NCBI GenBank assembly: GCA_963807155.1 | Contig: CAWEAZ010000011.1 | Span: 62,001-126,000, forward strand | DNA length: 64,000 nucleotides | Direction: 5' to 3' | Source of the DNA: JACCZX01 sp963807155 | GTDB taxonomy: Bacteria; Pseudomonadota; Gammaproteobacteria; Burkholderiales; Burkholderiaceae_F | In this document: positions 38,310 to 46,826 of the stretch, in pieces | Layout: each line of letters begins with the position of its first letter | Position numbering within the stretch: the first letter of the stretch is position 1 | Position numbers and translations under genes: made by a program | The notes under the pieces: model-generated | What the model was told of the DNA's origin: nothing | What the model saw: only the letters and a program-made list of their open reading frames with translations | The model's database searches: none

Positions 38310-39155
38310 CTATCTTGCGACGACGTACTCGGCCGATTGAGTCTTCAACAGTTCTCGCAGTTCGCGATACACGGCGCTGGTATCCGGCCGCACGCCGCGC
38401 CATAGCAGAAATGATTCGGCGGCTTGCTCGATCAGCATGCCGAGGCCGTCGACCACGTGTTTCGCACCGCCCACTTTGGCCAGTTGCATGAACGGCGTCG
38501 GATCCGCGGCGTACGCCAGATCGTAGGCGAGCGTGCAGTCGTTGAACGTGTCCGGATCGATCGCAGGCGCTTCGTGATTCAGGCTGGTGGTCGTACCGTT
38601 GATGATCAGGTCGAAGTGCTCAGCAGGAATCTCATCGAAGTGAATCGCCTCGACGCCGAATTCTTCGGCCAGCTCTTCGGCTCGTTTGTGCGATCGATTG
38701 GCGACCGCCAGCCAGCGCGGACTCTCGTCGAGCATCGAGCCGAGCAAGCCTCGGACCGCGCCGCCCGACCCGAGTACCAGCACCGAGCAGTCGGAAAACG
38801 AAAACTTCAGGCGTTCGCGCAGGTCGCGCACGAAACCAATGCCGTCCGTGTTGTCACCGACTATCGTGTCGCCGTCGAACTTCAGTGTGTTGACTGCGCC
38901 TGCGACTCGCGCGCGCGGTGTCAGATCATCCGCCAGCTTCGCCGCGTCGATCTTGAACGGAAGCGTGACGTTGAGTCCGCCGTAACCAGCCTCACGCAGA
39001 GTCAGTGCTTTGTCTTCAAAGCCGTCGAGCGGAGCTTCGATGCGCTCATACGTAAGGCGTTGCTTCGCCTGCTGCGCAAATCGCTGGTGAATCTCCGGTG
39101 AACGGCTGTGCGCGATCGGGTTACCGACAACTCCGTACTTGTCGACGGTGTTCAT
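38310..39155 (-). CDS. aroE: Shikimate dehydrogenase
   Basis: NADPH-dependent reduction of 3-dehydroshikimate in aromatic amino acid synthesis (281 aa). Shikimate-binding motif VVGNPIAHSRSPEIHQRFA is at the N-terminus. The catalytic Lys/Asp region is GLNVTLPFKIDAA and GDNTDGIGFVRDL. The nucleotide-binding loop is VLVLGSGGAVRGLL, followed by VANRSHKRAEELA (basic residues for NADPH). It is intact. It sits between tonB and mtgA on the minus strand with short gaps, suggesting an operon. Confidence 0.96.
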   Translation of the reverse strand: MNTVDKYGVVGNPIAHSRSPEIHQRFAQQAKQRLTYERIEAPLDGFEDKALTLREAGYGGLNVTLPFKIDAAKLADDLTPRARVAGAVNTLKFDGDTIVGDNTDGIGFVRDLRERLKFSFSDCSVLVLGSGGAVRGLLGSMLDESPRWLAVANRSHKRAEELAEEFGVEAIHFDEIPAEHFDLIINGTTTSLNHEAPAIDPDTFNDCTLAYDLAYAADPTPFMQLAKVGGAKHVVDGLGMLIEQAAESFLLWRGVRPDTSAVYRELRELLKTQSAEYVVAR

Positions 39156-39164
39156 TGAGTCGGG

Positions 39165-40064
39165 TCAGGGCTTTGCGCTGCGGGTGGCCAGCTGATCGTT
39201 GGTGAATATCCACGTACGTGTAATTTCTAGGATATCCGTGTCGCGCGCAATCTCCGGTGGAAAAGGTGGGTAGGGACCGGCCATTTGCACGATTCTGCGC
39301 GCAGCGCGGTCGAGTATCTGCGAGCCCGATGATTGCTCGATCATCGCATCTGCGACCGATCCGTCCTTGCGAATGGCGACCGTCATGCGCAAAGCGCCAT
39401 AGAAGCGGCCGCGCGCGTCATTCGGATAATTTTCGTTGCCGATTCTTTCAACACGCGCACGCCAGTCTTCGACGTAGCGAGCGTAGCGGTACTCCGACGC
39501 GCTGGGCATGAAGTGGTGCTTGCGTGGTCGTTTCTGATAATCCGAGATCTGTTTGGCGATCTCGGCTTGCGCGCGCGCCAGCTGTTCGTTTGTCTCGTCA
39601 TCGGCGGTACCGCGCTGCGGCTGTTGCGCGGACGTCTCTGTCAGCGGCGTCGCCCGCAGCTGCAGCGACTCGCGCAGCGTGGCCAGTAGCTTCTTTTGCT
39701 CTTCCTCGAGCTGCTGCACGTTCTTGCGTGCCGATTCCAGCGAATCGCCGTCGCGCACCTCGAAGCTGTTGGGCAACGGGGAAGTGCGGCGACCTGCGTC
39801 GTTGGTGCCGCCGCCGTCAAGATTATTTTGCGCAAGCGCTTCGACTGTGCCCGGCGCGGTGTTGCTTTTTGCATTGACCAGAATGATCTCGACCGGTGGG
39901 TCGGTCGATCGCACTCGAAAGAGCTCCGGATCTACAAAGCGAACGGCTAGCGCAGTAATGTGCAAGCCGATGGACACCGTCATTGCCATCACCAGCACTT
40001 TGTCGGCAAGGAACGAGCGTAGTCCGTAGGCCGGCGCGGCCAGGCTGAGTTCAGCTATGTCCAT
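39165..40064 (-). CDS. TonB-family energy-transducer protein
   Basis: About 299 aa. It has one N-terminal membrane helix (VLVMAMTVSIGLHITALAV, about residues 24-42) and a periplasmic linker with a coiled-coil-prone Glu/Lys/Gln segment (RKNVQQLEEEQKKLLATLRE). The C-terminal TonB domain includes VEDWRARVERIGNENYP, RMTVAIRKDGSVADAMIEQS and PYPPFPPEI. No ExbB/ExbD genes are adjacent, so it may be an accessory TonB or act in envelope integrity. The preferred start is at 40064 (MDIAELSLA); in-frame ATGs at 40079 and 40100 are alternatives. Position next to aroE is conserved in related genomes. Confidence 0.85.
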   Translation of the reverse strand: MDIAELSLAAPAYGLRSFLADKVLVMAMTVSIGLHITALAVRFVDPELFRVRSTDPPVEIILVNAKSNTAPGTVEALAQNNLDGGGTNDAGRRTSPLPNSFEVRDGDSLESARKNVQQLEEEQKKLLATLRESLQLRATPLTETSAQQPQRGTADDETNEQLARAQAEIAKQISDYQKRPRKHHFMPSASEYRYARYVEDWRARVERIGNENYPNDARGRFYGALRMTVAIRKDGSVADAMIEQSSGSQILDRAARRIVQMAGPYPPFPPEIARDTDILEITRTWIFTNDQLATRSAKP

Positions 40065-40204
40065 TGAGCGCGACGTCATTGTCGTGTTCGGTCTTTGCAT
40101 ACGGAGTCAATTGATTGTAGCCAGCACCATCGACTTGCCATGTGACAAGATCGCGCTAGTCTTGCTGCCGCAAGCGGTGCCGCCTCGCTGCTACCCGCTG
40201 AGCG

Positions 40205-42226
40205 TCAAGAAGCCGTCGACGTTGTGTCGCCCGACGAATCAGCCGTCGCTTCGTTCGCAGCTTCCGCGACTTCCGCACTTTGTTCGACCGCGGACACTGG
40301 CGACGCTTCCAAGCTGTCGTCGCCAAGCTCTTCGTCGTCTGCTTCGACTGTAGTTTGCGCGGCCAGCACCTGGTGCACGCGCGCTTCCAGCGTGAGATCG
40401 ACCTGGTCGGTAGAGATGACATCCAGCTCAACCTTCTGTCCGCGCGGCAGGTCGGGAAGTCCTGGAAGTCGGGTGATGAAAGGTACTCCGTCAAGGCGAA
40501 GTACGTCGCTCTTCAAAACCGTGGCGCCAATGCGCGTCAGCTTTTCCTGCTCTAACCAGCGCAGGGACCAATAACGCTCCAGTTTCTGTTGAAACTCCGC
40601 GTACGCCGCGTATGCCGATTCGAAGCCCGAGACGATGCCGAACAGCTCGGCATCGTTCGATGCGTACGGCGGCGTCTGCTCGCGGATGCACGCCAGAAGC
40701 TGGCGCTGATTAACCAGATCGACATAGCGGCGCAGCGGTGATGTGCACCACGCGTAGTGCTCGACACCGATACCTTCATGTGGGGCTGGAACGGTTCCCA
40801 TCTTCACTCGGCCCAGGGCCTGCGAGCGATAAATGCCCGCTGTGCGACGCGCCGCCAGCCACCCGCCCCAGGTGCTGTTGGCGAAAATCATCAGTTCCGC
40901 GACGATTGAATCGAGCGGCGCTCCTCGCCGGCGCTGCAAGAGCGTTACGCGCGCCTGATCATCGGTCCCGTCGAGCTCGAACGAGTAGTCAACTCGGCCG
41001 GTGGGCTCGGGCCGGCCACGCACCTGTTCGCGGCGCGCCAGCAGCTTGCGAGCGACGTGCCACAGCGTGCTCAACTGCGCTGCATGTGGCGAATCGAATT
41101 GGCCGTCGGGGATCGTTGCTTCAGTGACGATTGCATCGAGCAGGTCGTGCCGCAGATTGCTTTGTATGCGCAGCCGCTCCAGCCTCGACTCGGTCGATAC
41201 CACTTCGTAGGTTTGTGCGTCGACGTCTGCGTACAGCGACATCACCGGCACTTCACGACCTTCGTTCAGCGATAAGGATTCGATCCAGTCGTCGGGCAGC
41301 ATCGTGTACTTCAGCCCCGGCGCGTACACGGTCGACATGCGCGAGCGCGCGACCGTGTCAATCGAGTGGCCGCGTGGCAAGACGACTGCAGGCGCGGCGA
41401 TGTGAATGCCGATACGCGTCCGATCACCGAGGGGCTGCACCGAAAATGCGTCATCGATTTCGGTCGTCGCACTGTCGTCGATCGAGAACGCGCTAACGGT
41501 AGCGAGCGGCAAATCGCCGGCGTGATCCGGCGCAGGCGATTGCGCGGCAAATGCAGTTCCGCGCGGAAAATGCTGCTCCAGAAAACTGTCGACGTGCCAG
41601 CGGTACGGTGAAGCAATCGCACCGCGGGCCAGCAGCAAGCGTAGCGGCGTCAGATGCGATTCGTTCGCCGCCTGCTCGAGCGCCTTGAACTCGATCGAAC
41701 TACGGTCGGGCTTGATAAGCAGAGCAATCGCCTGCTGCGCAATAACTTCGGGCGCGCGTCCCGACTTCAGATCGTCGACGTACTGTTGCCGTAACTCATC
41801 CTGCTTTTTCTTGCGCTCGAGCGCTGCCAGCGCTGCCTTCAGCGTTTCAGCCGGCGCCGGCCGGTAACGGCCGCGGCCCTTGCGATAAAAATAGACGGGT
41901 GCGCTGTGCAGTCGAAACAGCAGGGCTGCCGCTTGCTCGGCACTTGGCTCCGCGCCGAAATAGTCGCGAGCCAAGTCGACGAAGCCAAATTCTTCCTGTG
42001 GCGCCACCTCCCACAAAAAGTCCAGATCGATCAGCTGCGCTTGCGCGTGGGCGCGCTCGATCAGCTGCCCGGGCGTCGGTTGGGCAAAGCGAAGCAGCAC
42101 ATGCGAAGTCTTGACCTTGGTGCGCTTGCCGCTTGGCAGCTCGACCTGATGAGAGGTCCCGGCGTTCGCTATCTCGGTTCCCGCCTTGAACGCACCGTCG
42201 TCGTCAAACAGCAGATGCGTGCTCAC
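40205..42226 (-). CDS. RNase II/RNB-family 3'-5' exoribonuclease
   Basis: 673-aa RNB-domain protein degrading single-stranded RNA. The active-site aspartates are in SIDDSATTEIDDAFSV (about residues 255-270). Other RNB landmarks are RTRIGIHIAAPAVVL, LKYTMLPDDWIESLSLNEG and the CTSPLRRYVDLVNQRQLLA block near residue 505. A C-terminal S1-like beta domain (QKVELDVISTDQVDLTLEAR) precedes a ~45-residue acidic tail rich in E, D, S and A. The N-terminal region differs from E. coli RNase II and matches the shorter beta-proteobacterial type. The start is MSTHLLFDDDG at 42226. Intact. Confidence 0.92.
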   Translation of the reverse strand: MSTHLLFDDDGAFKAGTEIANAGTSHQVELPSGKRTKVKTSHVLLRFAQPTPGQLIERAHAQAQLIDLDFLWEVAPQEEFGFVDLARDYFGAEPSAEQAAALLFRLHSAPVYFYRKGRGRYRPAPAETLKAALAALERKKKQDELRQQYVDDLKSGRAPEVIAQQAIALLIKPDRSSIEFKALEQAANESHLTPLRLLLARGAIASPYRWHVDSFLEQHFPRGTAFAAQSPAPDHAGDLPLATVSAFSIDDSATTEIDDAFSVQPLGDRTRIGIHIAAPAVVLPRGHSIDTVARSRMSTVYAPGLKYTMLPDDWIESLSLNEGREVPVMSLYADVDAQTYEVVSTESRLERLRIQSNLRHDLLDAIVTEATIPDGQFDSPHAAQLSTLWHVARKLLARREQVRGRPEPTGRVDYSFELDGTDDQARVTLLQRRRGAPLDSIVAELMIFANSTWGGWLAARRTAGIYRSQALGRVKMGTVPAPHEGIGVEHYAWCTSPLRRYVDLVNQRQLLACIREQTPPYASNDAELFGIVSGFESAYAAYAEFQQKLERYWSLRWLEQEKLTRIGATVLKSDVLRLDGVPFITRLPGLPDLPRGQKVELDVISTDQVDLTLEARVHQVLAAQTTVEADDEELGDDSLEASPVSAVEQSAEVAEAANEATADSSGDTTSTAS

Positions 42227-42257
42227 ACCGAGCCCGCTGTGAGTTCAGTGCGACGTG

Positions 42258-43001
42258 TCAAACCGTCAGTCCGCCCGACACTTCGACCACCGCGCCGTTG
42301 ATGTAAGACGCTTCGTCGGAAGCGAGGAACGCATACAAGTTTGCGACATCTTCGGGCGTTCCGAGGCGGCGCAACGGCACGCGCTCCTTTAATTGCTCGA
42401 GCACTTTCTCAGGAATCGTGTCCAGAATGTGCGTCGCAACGAAGCCCGGAGCAACAGCGTTGCAACGAATGCCCTTGGGCCCCAGTTCGCGCGCCCAGGT
42501 TTTGACAAACCCAATGACCCCGAATTTGCTGGCCGCATAGTTGGTTTGCCCGAAGTTGCCGTAGATGCCGACAACGCTTGAAGCGTTCAGTATCACGCCA
42601 CTTCCCTGTTTCAACATCGTATCGAGCACAGCCTGTGCGCAGTTATACGTTCCCTTCAGGTTCACGTCGATCACCCGATCGAACTGATCCTCCGACATTT
42701 TCTGCAGCCGCGCGTCGATCGTGATTCCGGCGTTGTTGACCAGCACGTCTATGCGGCCGTGACGCTTTACGGTTGCAGCCGCCATCGCGTCGATCTGGTC
42801 GCGCTTCGTCACATCGACCACCACGGCGTCAACCTGGCCGCGCGATGCCAGGCCCGCGACGGCAGAATCGATCGATTCGCTGCCAATGTCGCACGCAACA
42901 ACTTTCGCGCCTTCATCTAAAAATTTGCGCGCAGTGGCGTAGCCGATGCCTTGTGCCGCACCGGTGATGATCGCAACCTTGCCTTGCAGCCGCTGGCTCA
43001 C
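42258..43001 (-). CDS. Short-chain dehydrogenase/reductase, FabG/PhaB type
   Basis: NAD(P)H-dependent 3-oxoacyl reductase-like enzyme (247 aa) with TGAAQGIGYATARKF, NNAG (VLVNNAGIT), catalytic Ser in ILNASSVVGIYG, and Tyr/Lys in YAASKFGVIG. The PGFVATHIL and GAVVEVSGGLTV ends are typical of FabG-like proteins. It could serve fatty acid synthesis, polyhydroxyalkanoate synthesis or another 3-oxoacyl substrate; sequence alone does not decide, and no acyl-carrier or PHA genes are nearby. The start is a GTG at 43001 with GAGGAG upstream, directly following the yqiA-like stop. Confidence 0.88.
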   Translation of the reverse strand: MSQRLQGKVAIITGAAQGIGYATARKFLDEGAKVVACDIGSESIDSAVAGLASRGQVDAVVVDVTKRDQIDAMAAATVKRHGRIDVLVNNAGITIDARLQKMSEDQFDRVIDVNLKGTYNCAQAVLDTMLKQGSGVILNASSVVGIYGNFGQTNYAASKFGVIGFVKTWARELGPKGIRCNAVAPGFVATHILDTIPEKVLEQLKERVPLRRLGTPEDVANLYAFLASDEASYINGAVVEVSGGLTV

Positions 43002-43577
43002 TCAAACTCCTCGCTCGATTCCACAGAAAGAAAGAACTTCGTCGACATACTGCGCAAAGTCAGACAGTTCGTGATCGCTGCCTTCGATCACTATTTGCCG
43101 CGCGCCGTAATACTTCGCAACCATCATTCGATAGTTGATCACCGTGTCACCTGTCGCGGCGATCAACAAGTAGCGCTCAGGATTCGTCACACCGGTATCG
43201 AGCGCCCGCAGCTCGTCGATGTACTCGGGTCGGAAATCAATCTCATCGTCGCTAAAGAAAACAGACTGCCTGCCAATGTGTGCCTGCAAATCGCGGGCGG
43301 GATCGACCGCCGGATTCAGCAGTACTGCGCGACAGCCGAGCTTTTCGGCGACCCAGGTGGCGTAGTACCCACCAAGCGATGATCCGATCAGCGCTACGCG
43401 CTCGGCTGGCGCCGAGCGGGCGGCATAAAGCGCCAGCTGCGACGCCATGCGCGGCGAGGCGGGCAAAGCCGGGCACACGAATTGATCCGCGAGACCGCGT
43501 TTCTGCAGAATCTCGCGCAGCGTCTGCGCTTTGCGAGACTGCGGCGAGGAACGAAACCCGTGCAGGTAAATGATCAC
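43002..43577 (-). CDS. YqiA/YcfP-family alpha/beta-fold esterase
   Basis: Small serine hydrolase (191 aa). It opens MIIYLHGFRSSPQSRKAQTL, with the oxyanion HGF. The nucleophile elbow is LIGSSLGGYYATW (Ser at about residue 67), and candidates for acid and base are in AATGDTVINY and IEGSDHELSDF (Asp, His). E. coli YqiA shows esterase activity toward short acyl esters, but its physiological substrate is unknown. The start overlaps the mpl stop by an ATGA-type junction, so it is translated from the mpl transcript. Confidence 0.88.
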   Translation of the reverse strand: MIIYLHGFRSSPQSRKAQTLREILQKRGLADQFVCPALPASPRMASQLALYAARSAPAERVALIGSSLGGYYATWVAEKLGCRAVLLNPAVDPARDLQAHIGRQSVFFSDDEIDFRPEYIDELRALDTGVTNPERYLLIAATGDTVINYRMMVAKYYGARQIVIEGSDHELSDFAQYVDEVLSFCGIERGV

Positions 43578-44959
43578 GCGGCGCGCTGCGCAGAATCAGA
43601 ACGCTCTGCAGAACCCGCCGCAGGGTCGGCGAGCTGCGCCAGCAGCTTCGTGTGGATGCCGCCAAAGTTCCCGTTGCTCATCACCACGACTTGATCGCCG
43701 GCCTTAACGTACGTGACGACCGAATCGAGCAATTCACCGAGGTGGCCGTGGACGGTTGCCTTTGCGCCCAACGGTGCCAACGCCTGCGCAGCATCCCAGT
43801 CGATTCCCGCCGAAAAGCAGAAAACCCGATCGGCACCCGACAAGCTATCGGGCAATCGCGCGTTCATCACCCCGCGCTTCATCGTGTTCGAACGCGGCTC
43901 GAACACCGCGACGATTCGGCTGAGCGGATATGACGCGCGCAGCGCCTGGATCGTCATCTCAAACGCCGTCGGATGATGGGCGAAATCGTCGATCACCGTC
44001 ACACCATCGACCATGCCACGCACTTCGAGCCGGCGCTTAACGCCGCGAAATTCGGCGAGCGCGTCGAGCGCATCGCTAGCTGACACGCCGACGTGATCGG
44101 CAGCAGCGACCGCTGCGAGTGCGTTCATCCGGTTATGGTGCCCTGCTAATGCCAGCTGCAGCTTCCCGACGCGATGAGCACCGCGGTAGACGTCAAATGG
44201 TGGCTCGTGGTCGATCCGCCAGTCGCCAATTTCGCCGAAGGTCTGCAGCTCCGACCAGCAGCCACGCTGCAAAACACGCCCGATCGCTTCGTCCCCGGCA
44301 TTCGCAACGATGCGCGCGGCTGCCGGTAACGTGCGAACCAGATGATGACATTGCGCTTCGATCGCGGCCAGATCGGTAAAGATATCGGCGTGGTCGAATT
44401 CCAGATTGTTGAGAATCAGCGTTCGCGCGCGATAGTGCAGAAACTTCGAACGCTTGTCGAAAAATGCGGTGTCGTATTCATCGGCCTCGATAACGAAGTG
44501 GCGGCCAGCGCCGAGTCGAGCAGAGCGTCCGAAGTCATCGGGCACGCCGCCGATCAAAAAGCCGGGTTCAAGACGAGCATGATCGAGAATCTTCGCGAGC
44601 ATCGCACTCGTAGTCGTCTTGCCGTGCGTGCCCGCCACCGCCAGCACATGTCGATCTCGAAGCACGTTATCGGCAAGCCACTGCGGCCCGGATAGGTAAG
44701 GGTCGCCGCGATCGAGAATCGCTTCCATCAGCGCGTTTCCGCGTGTGACAACGTTGCCGATGACCCACACATCGGGCTCGAGCCGAAGCTGATCAGCGTC
44801 GTACCCGTCGATGACGCGCACATTCGCCGCAGCGAGCTGGTCGCTCATCGGCGGATATACGTTTGCATCGCAACCGCTCACGACGTGACCGGCGGCCTGC
44901 GCAAGCTGCGCGAGGCCGCCCATGAACGTTCCGCCGACGCCGAGAATATGTAGGTGCAA
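43574..44959 (-). CDS. mpl: UDP-N-acetylmuramate:L-alanyl-gamma-D-glutamyl-meso-diaminopimelate ligase
   Basis: Murein tripeptide recycling ligase (461 aa) of the Mur ligase family. MHLHILGVGGTFMGGLAQLA is the N-terminal Rossmann motif. The ATP loop is AVAGTHGKTTTSAML (about residues 108-122). Substrate and Mg sites include IEADEYDTAFFDKRSKF and the LNNLEFDHADIF stretch. The C-terminal Mur domain has VTVIDDFAHHPTAFEMT and VFEPRSNTMKRG. Intact. The last ~15 residues (GSAERSDSAQRAA) are unconserved-looking. Together with AmpD (57.3-57.9 kb) this indicates an active anhydromuropeptide recycling pathway. Confidence 0.96.
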   Translation of the reverse strand: MHLHILGVGGTFMGGLAQLAQAAGHVVSGCDANVYPPMSDQLAAANVRVIDGYDADQLRLEPDVWVIGNVVTRGNALMEAILDRGDPYLSGPQWLADNVLRDRHVLAVAGTHGKTTTSAMLAKILDHARLEPGFLIGGVPDDFGRSARLGAGRHFVIEADEYDTAFFDKRSKFLHYRARTLILNNLEFDHADIFTDLAAIEAQCHHLVRTLPAAARIVANAGDEAIGRVLQRGCWSELQTFGEIGDWRIDHEPPFDVYRGAHRVGKLQLALAGHHNRMNALAAVAAADHVGVSASDALDALAEFRGVKRRLEVRGMVDGVTVIDDFAHHPTAFEMTIQALRASYPLSRIVAVFEPRSNTMKRGVMNARLPDSLSGADRVFCFSAGIDWDAAQALAPLGAKATVHGHLGELLDSVVTYVKAGDQVVVMSNGNFGGIHTKLLAQLADPAAGSAERSDSAQRAA

Positions 44960-45047
44960 AGAGGGAGCGGCTGAATAGCGCTATCGCATAGAAGCGCGCG
45001 GATTGTAATCGCCGTTCACGGCGGCATTCTGCCGATAAACTCACTGA

Positions 45048-45699
45048 ATGGCTGCTCATGACTTGAGAACTGAACTCGCAGCAACAGCCGCACGCTTGAT
45101 CGCTGAAGAAGGCTGCGAGTACGCGCAAGCCAAGCGCCGCGCCGTGCAGGAAATCCTCGGCGAAGACGCGCGCCGCTCGACGATGCCGGACAACCACGAA
45201 GTCGAGCACGAATTGCGCCGCTATCTGAAGCTTTTTGGTGGCGATCAGCATCGCGCTCTGCTCGCGGAGATGCGCAGCGTCGCCGCCAAAACGATGCAGA
45301 CACTGCAAGAGTTCGATCCGCACCTGATCGGGGCGGTATTAAATGGCACCGCGACCGAGCATTCGGATATCCATCTGCAGTTGTTCGTCGACAGCGCGAA
45401 GGACGTTGAACTGCGCCTGATGAACCTCGGCATCGATTTCGACGTCGATGACGGCGATGCTGAGGGCGATCGTCCCGCCGCGCTCGAGCGATTGAACTTT
45501 GTCTTACCGCCAACCGCGAGTCCCGGCAAGAGGCCCGGAGCGGATCGGCGTCCGATTACACATTTATGCGCGCGATGCGATCAGAATCGCGGCGCGCCAC
45601 AGACGCGACGTCTCAAGCGAAGAGGATATGCATCCGATCGAGGCTGCCGGCCGTGCCAACCTCGATTCGGTGCGTCGACTGATCGAAGAATCGCATTGA
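45048..45699 (+). CDS. Conserved protein of unknown function, possible nucleotidyltransferase-like fold, frameshifted
   Basis: About 217 aa, divergent from mpl. It starts MAAHDLRTELAATAARLIAE and runs through AKRRAVQEILGED, a helical part, and GAVLNGTATEHSDIHLQLFV, reminiscent of the G[ST].. D.D region of nucleotidyltransferases though not a clean match. A break at ~45530 separates NFVLPPTAS from the true C-terminus ERIGVRLHIYARDA, DMHPIEAAGRANLDSVRRLI and stop at 45697-45699. The gene is found next to mpl in related bacteria as far as I recall. No function can be assigned safely. Confidence 0.65.
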
Positions 45700-45871
45700 A
45701 GGGACGGCGTCTTAGACCTAGCGGGGCCTAGCATTCGACGGTCTAGCCGCTTACGAAGGGCTGGACAGCCTCCCCTAAAAAGCGGACACTTCGCGGCTTC
45801 TTTCGCCTTTCTCGCCTAAATTCCTCGATCTGCGACGATGTGCCTTGCCCCGTTCCTTGTCGAGCACCCCT

Positions 45872-46318
45872 GTGGCTAGCCGCATTTTGGTCCTCAACGG
45901 TCCTAACCTGAATCTGCTCGGAACGCGCGAGCCTGCAGTGTATGGCAGCCAGACGCTGGCCGATATCGAAAGCGAACTTGCCCCCGCCGCACAAAAGAAA
46001 AATGCGCAAGTCGTGTTTTTTCAAACCAATCATGAGGGTGCGCTAATCGATCGCATCCATCTGGCGCGCACCGACGGCACCGATTTCATCATTATTAATG
46101 CGGGCGCGTTCACCCACACCAGCATTGCGTTGCGCGACGCACTCGCTGCGGTTTCGTTGCGCTTCATAGAAGTTCACTTGTCGAACCTGCACAAACGCGA
46201 AAGCTTCCGGCACCGGTCGTACCTCGCTGACCTCGCAGTAGGAACCATTGTGGGGCTGGGTGCTTCAGGGTACCGATACGCTTTGGATTTTGCGCTAGAC
46301 GCGGCACCTTCGTCCTAA
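45872..46318 (+). CDS. aroQ: 3-dehydroquinate dehydratase, type II
   Basis: Dodecameric dehydratase of the shikimate pathway (148 aa from the GTG at 45872; a TTG at 45845 would add nine residues). Signature LVLNGPNLNLLGTREPAVYG holds the catalytic Tyr. FFQTNHEGALIDRIH, IIINAGAFTHTSIALRDAL and EVHLSNLHKRESFRHRSYL complete the active site. Intact. It works two steps from AroE (38.3 kb). It directly precedes accB by 15 bases, the arrangement usual in beta- and gammaproteobacteria, and is probably in one operon with accBC. Confidence 0.96.
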   Translation: MASRILVLNGPNLNLLGTREPAVYGSQTLADIESELAPAAQKKNAQVVFFQTNHEGALIDRIHLARTDGTDFIIINAGAFTHTSIALRDALAAVSLRFIEVHLSNLHKRESFRHRSYLADLAVGTIVGLGASGYRYALDFALDAAPSS

Positions 46319-46332
46319 CTCAGCGATCGCCA

Positions 46333-46773
46333 ATGGATCTAAGAAAACTAAAAACATTGATCGACCTGGTCGCAGACTCGGGCATCGCCGAACTGGAGGT
46401 GACTGAGGGCGAAGATCGCGTTCGAATCGCGAAGTTCAGTCCTCCGCCGGCCGCACCCGCCGCCGCGCCTACGACGGTACAGGTACCAACTGTGCTCGGA
46501 GTCGCAGCAAATGGCACAGCAGCGCCGCCCGAGCCAGAGGGTCACGTCGTCAAGTCTCCGATGGTCGGGACTTTTTATCGCTCGCCGAGTCCCGGCGCCG
46601 CGTCGTTCATAGAACTCGGACAATCAGTCAAACCGGGTGACACGCTGTGCATAATCGAAGCGATGAAGCTGCTGAATGAAATCGAAGCCGAGATCGGCGG
46701 CACGGTTAAGCAAATCCTGGTCGAAAACGGTCAGCCGGTGGAATACGGCCAGCCGCTGTTCATCATTGAATAA
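46333..46773 (+). CDS. accB: Acetyl-CoA carboxylase biotin carboxyl carrier protein
   Basis: Carrier subunit (146 aa) of acetyl-CoA carboxylase, first step of fatty acid synthesis. The N-terminal helix pair DLRKLKTLIDLVADSGIAEL is followed by an Ala/Pro-rich linker. The C-terminal biotinyl domain has VKSPMVGTFYRSPSPGA, the biotinylated lysine in CIIEAMKLLNEIEAE and the family-specific thumb SFIELGQSVKPGD. Intact and of normal length. Followed by accC after 53 bases. Confidence 0.97.
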   Translation: MDLRKLKTLIDLVADSGIAELEVTEGEDRVRIAKFSPPPAAPAAAPTTVQVPTVLGVAANGTAAPPEPEGHVVKSPMVGTFYRSPSPGAASFIELGQSVKPGDTLCIIEAMKLLNEIEAEIGGTVKQILVENGQPVEYGQPLFIIE

Positions 46774-46826
46774 GACGATCGACAAGAACCTTCCGTGGCG
46801 GCTCCGCTGCGGACTTCACTGCGGCC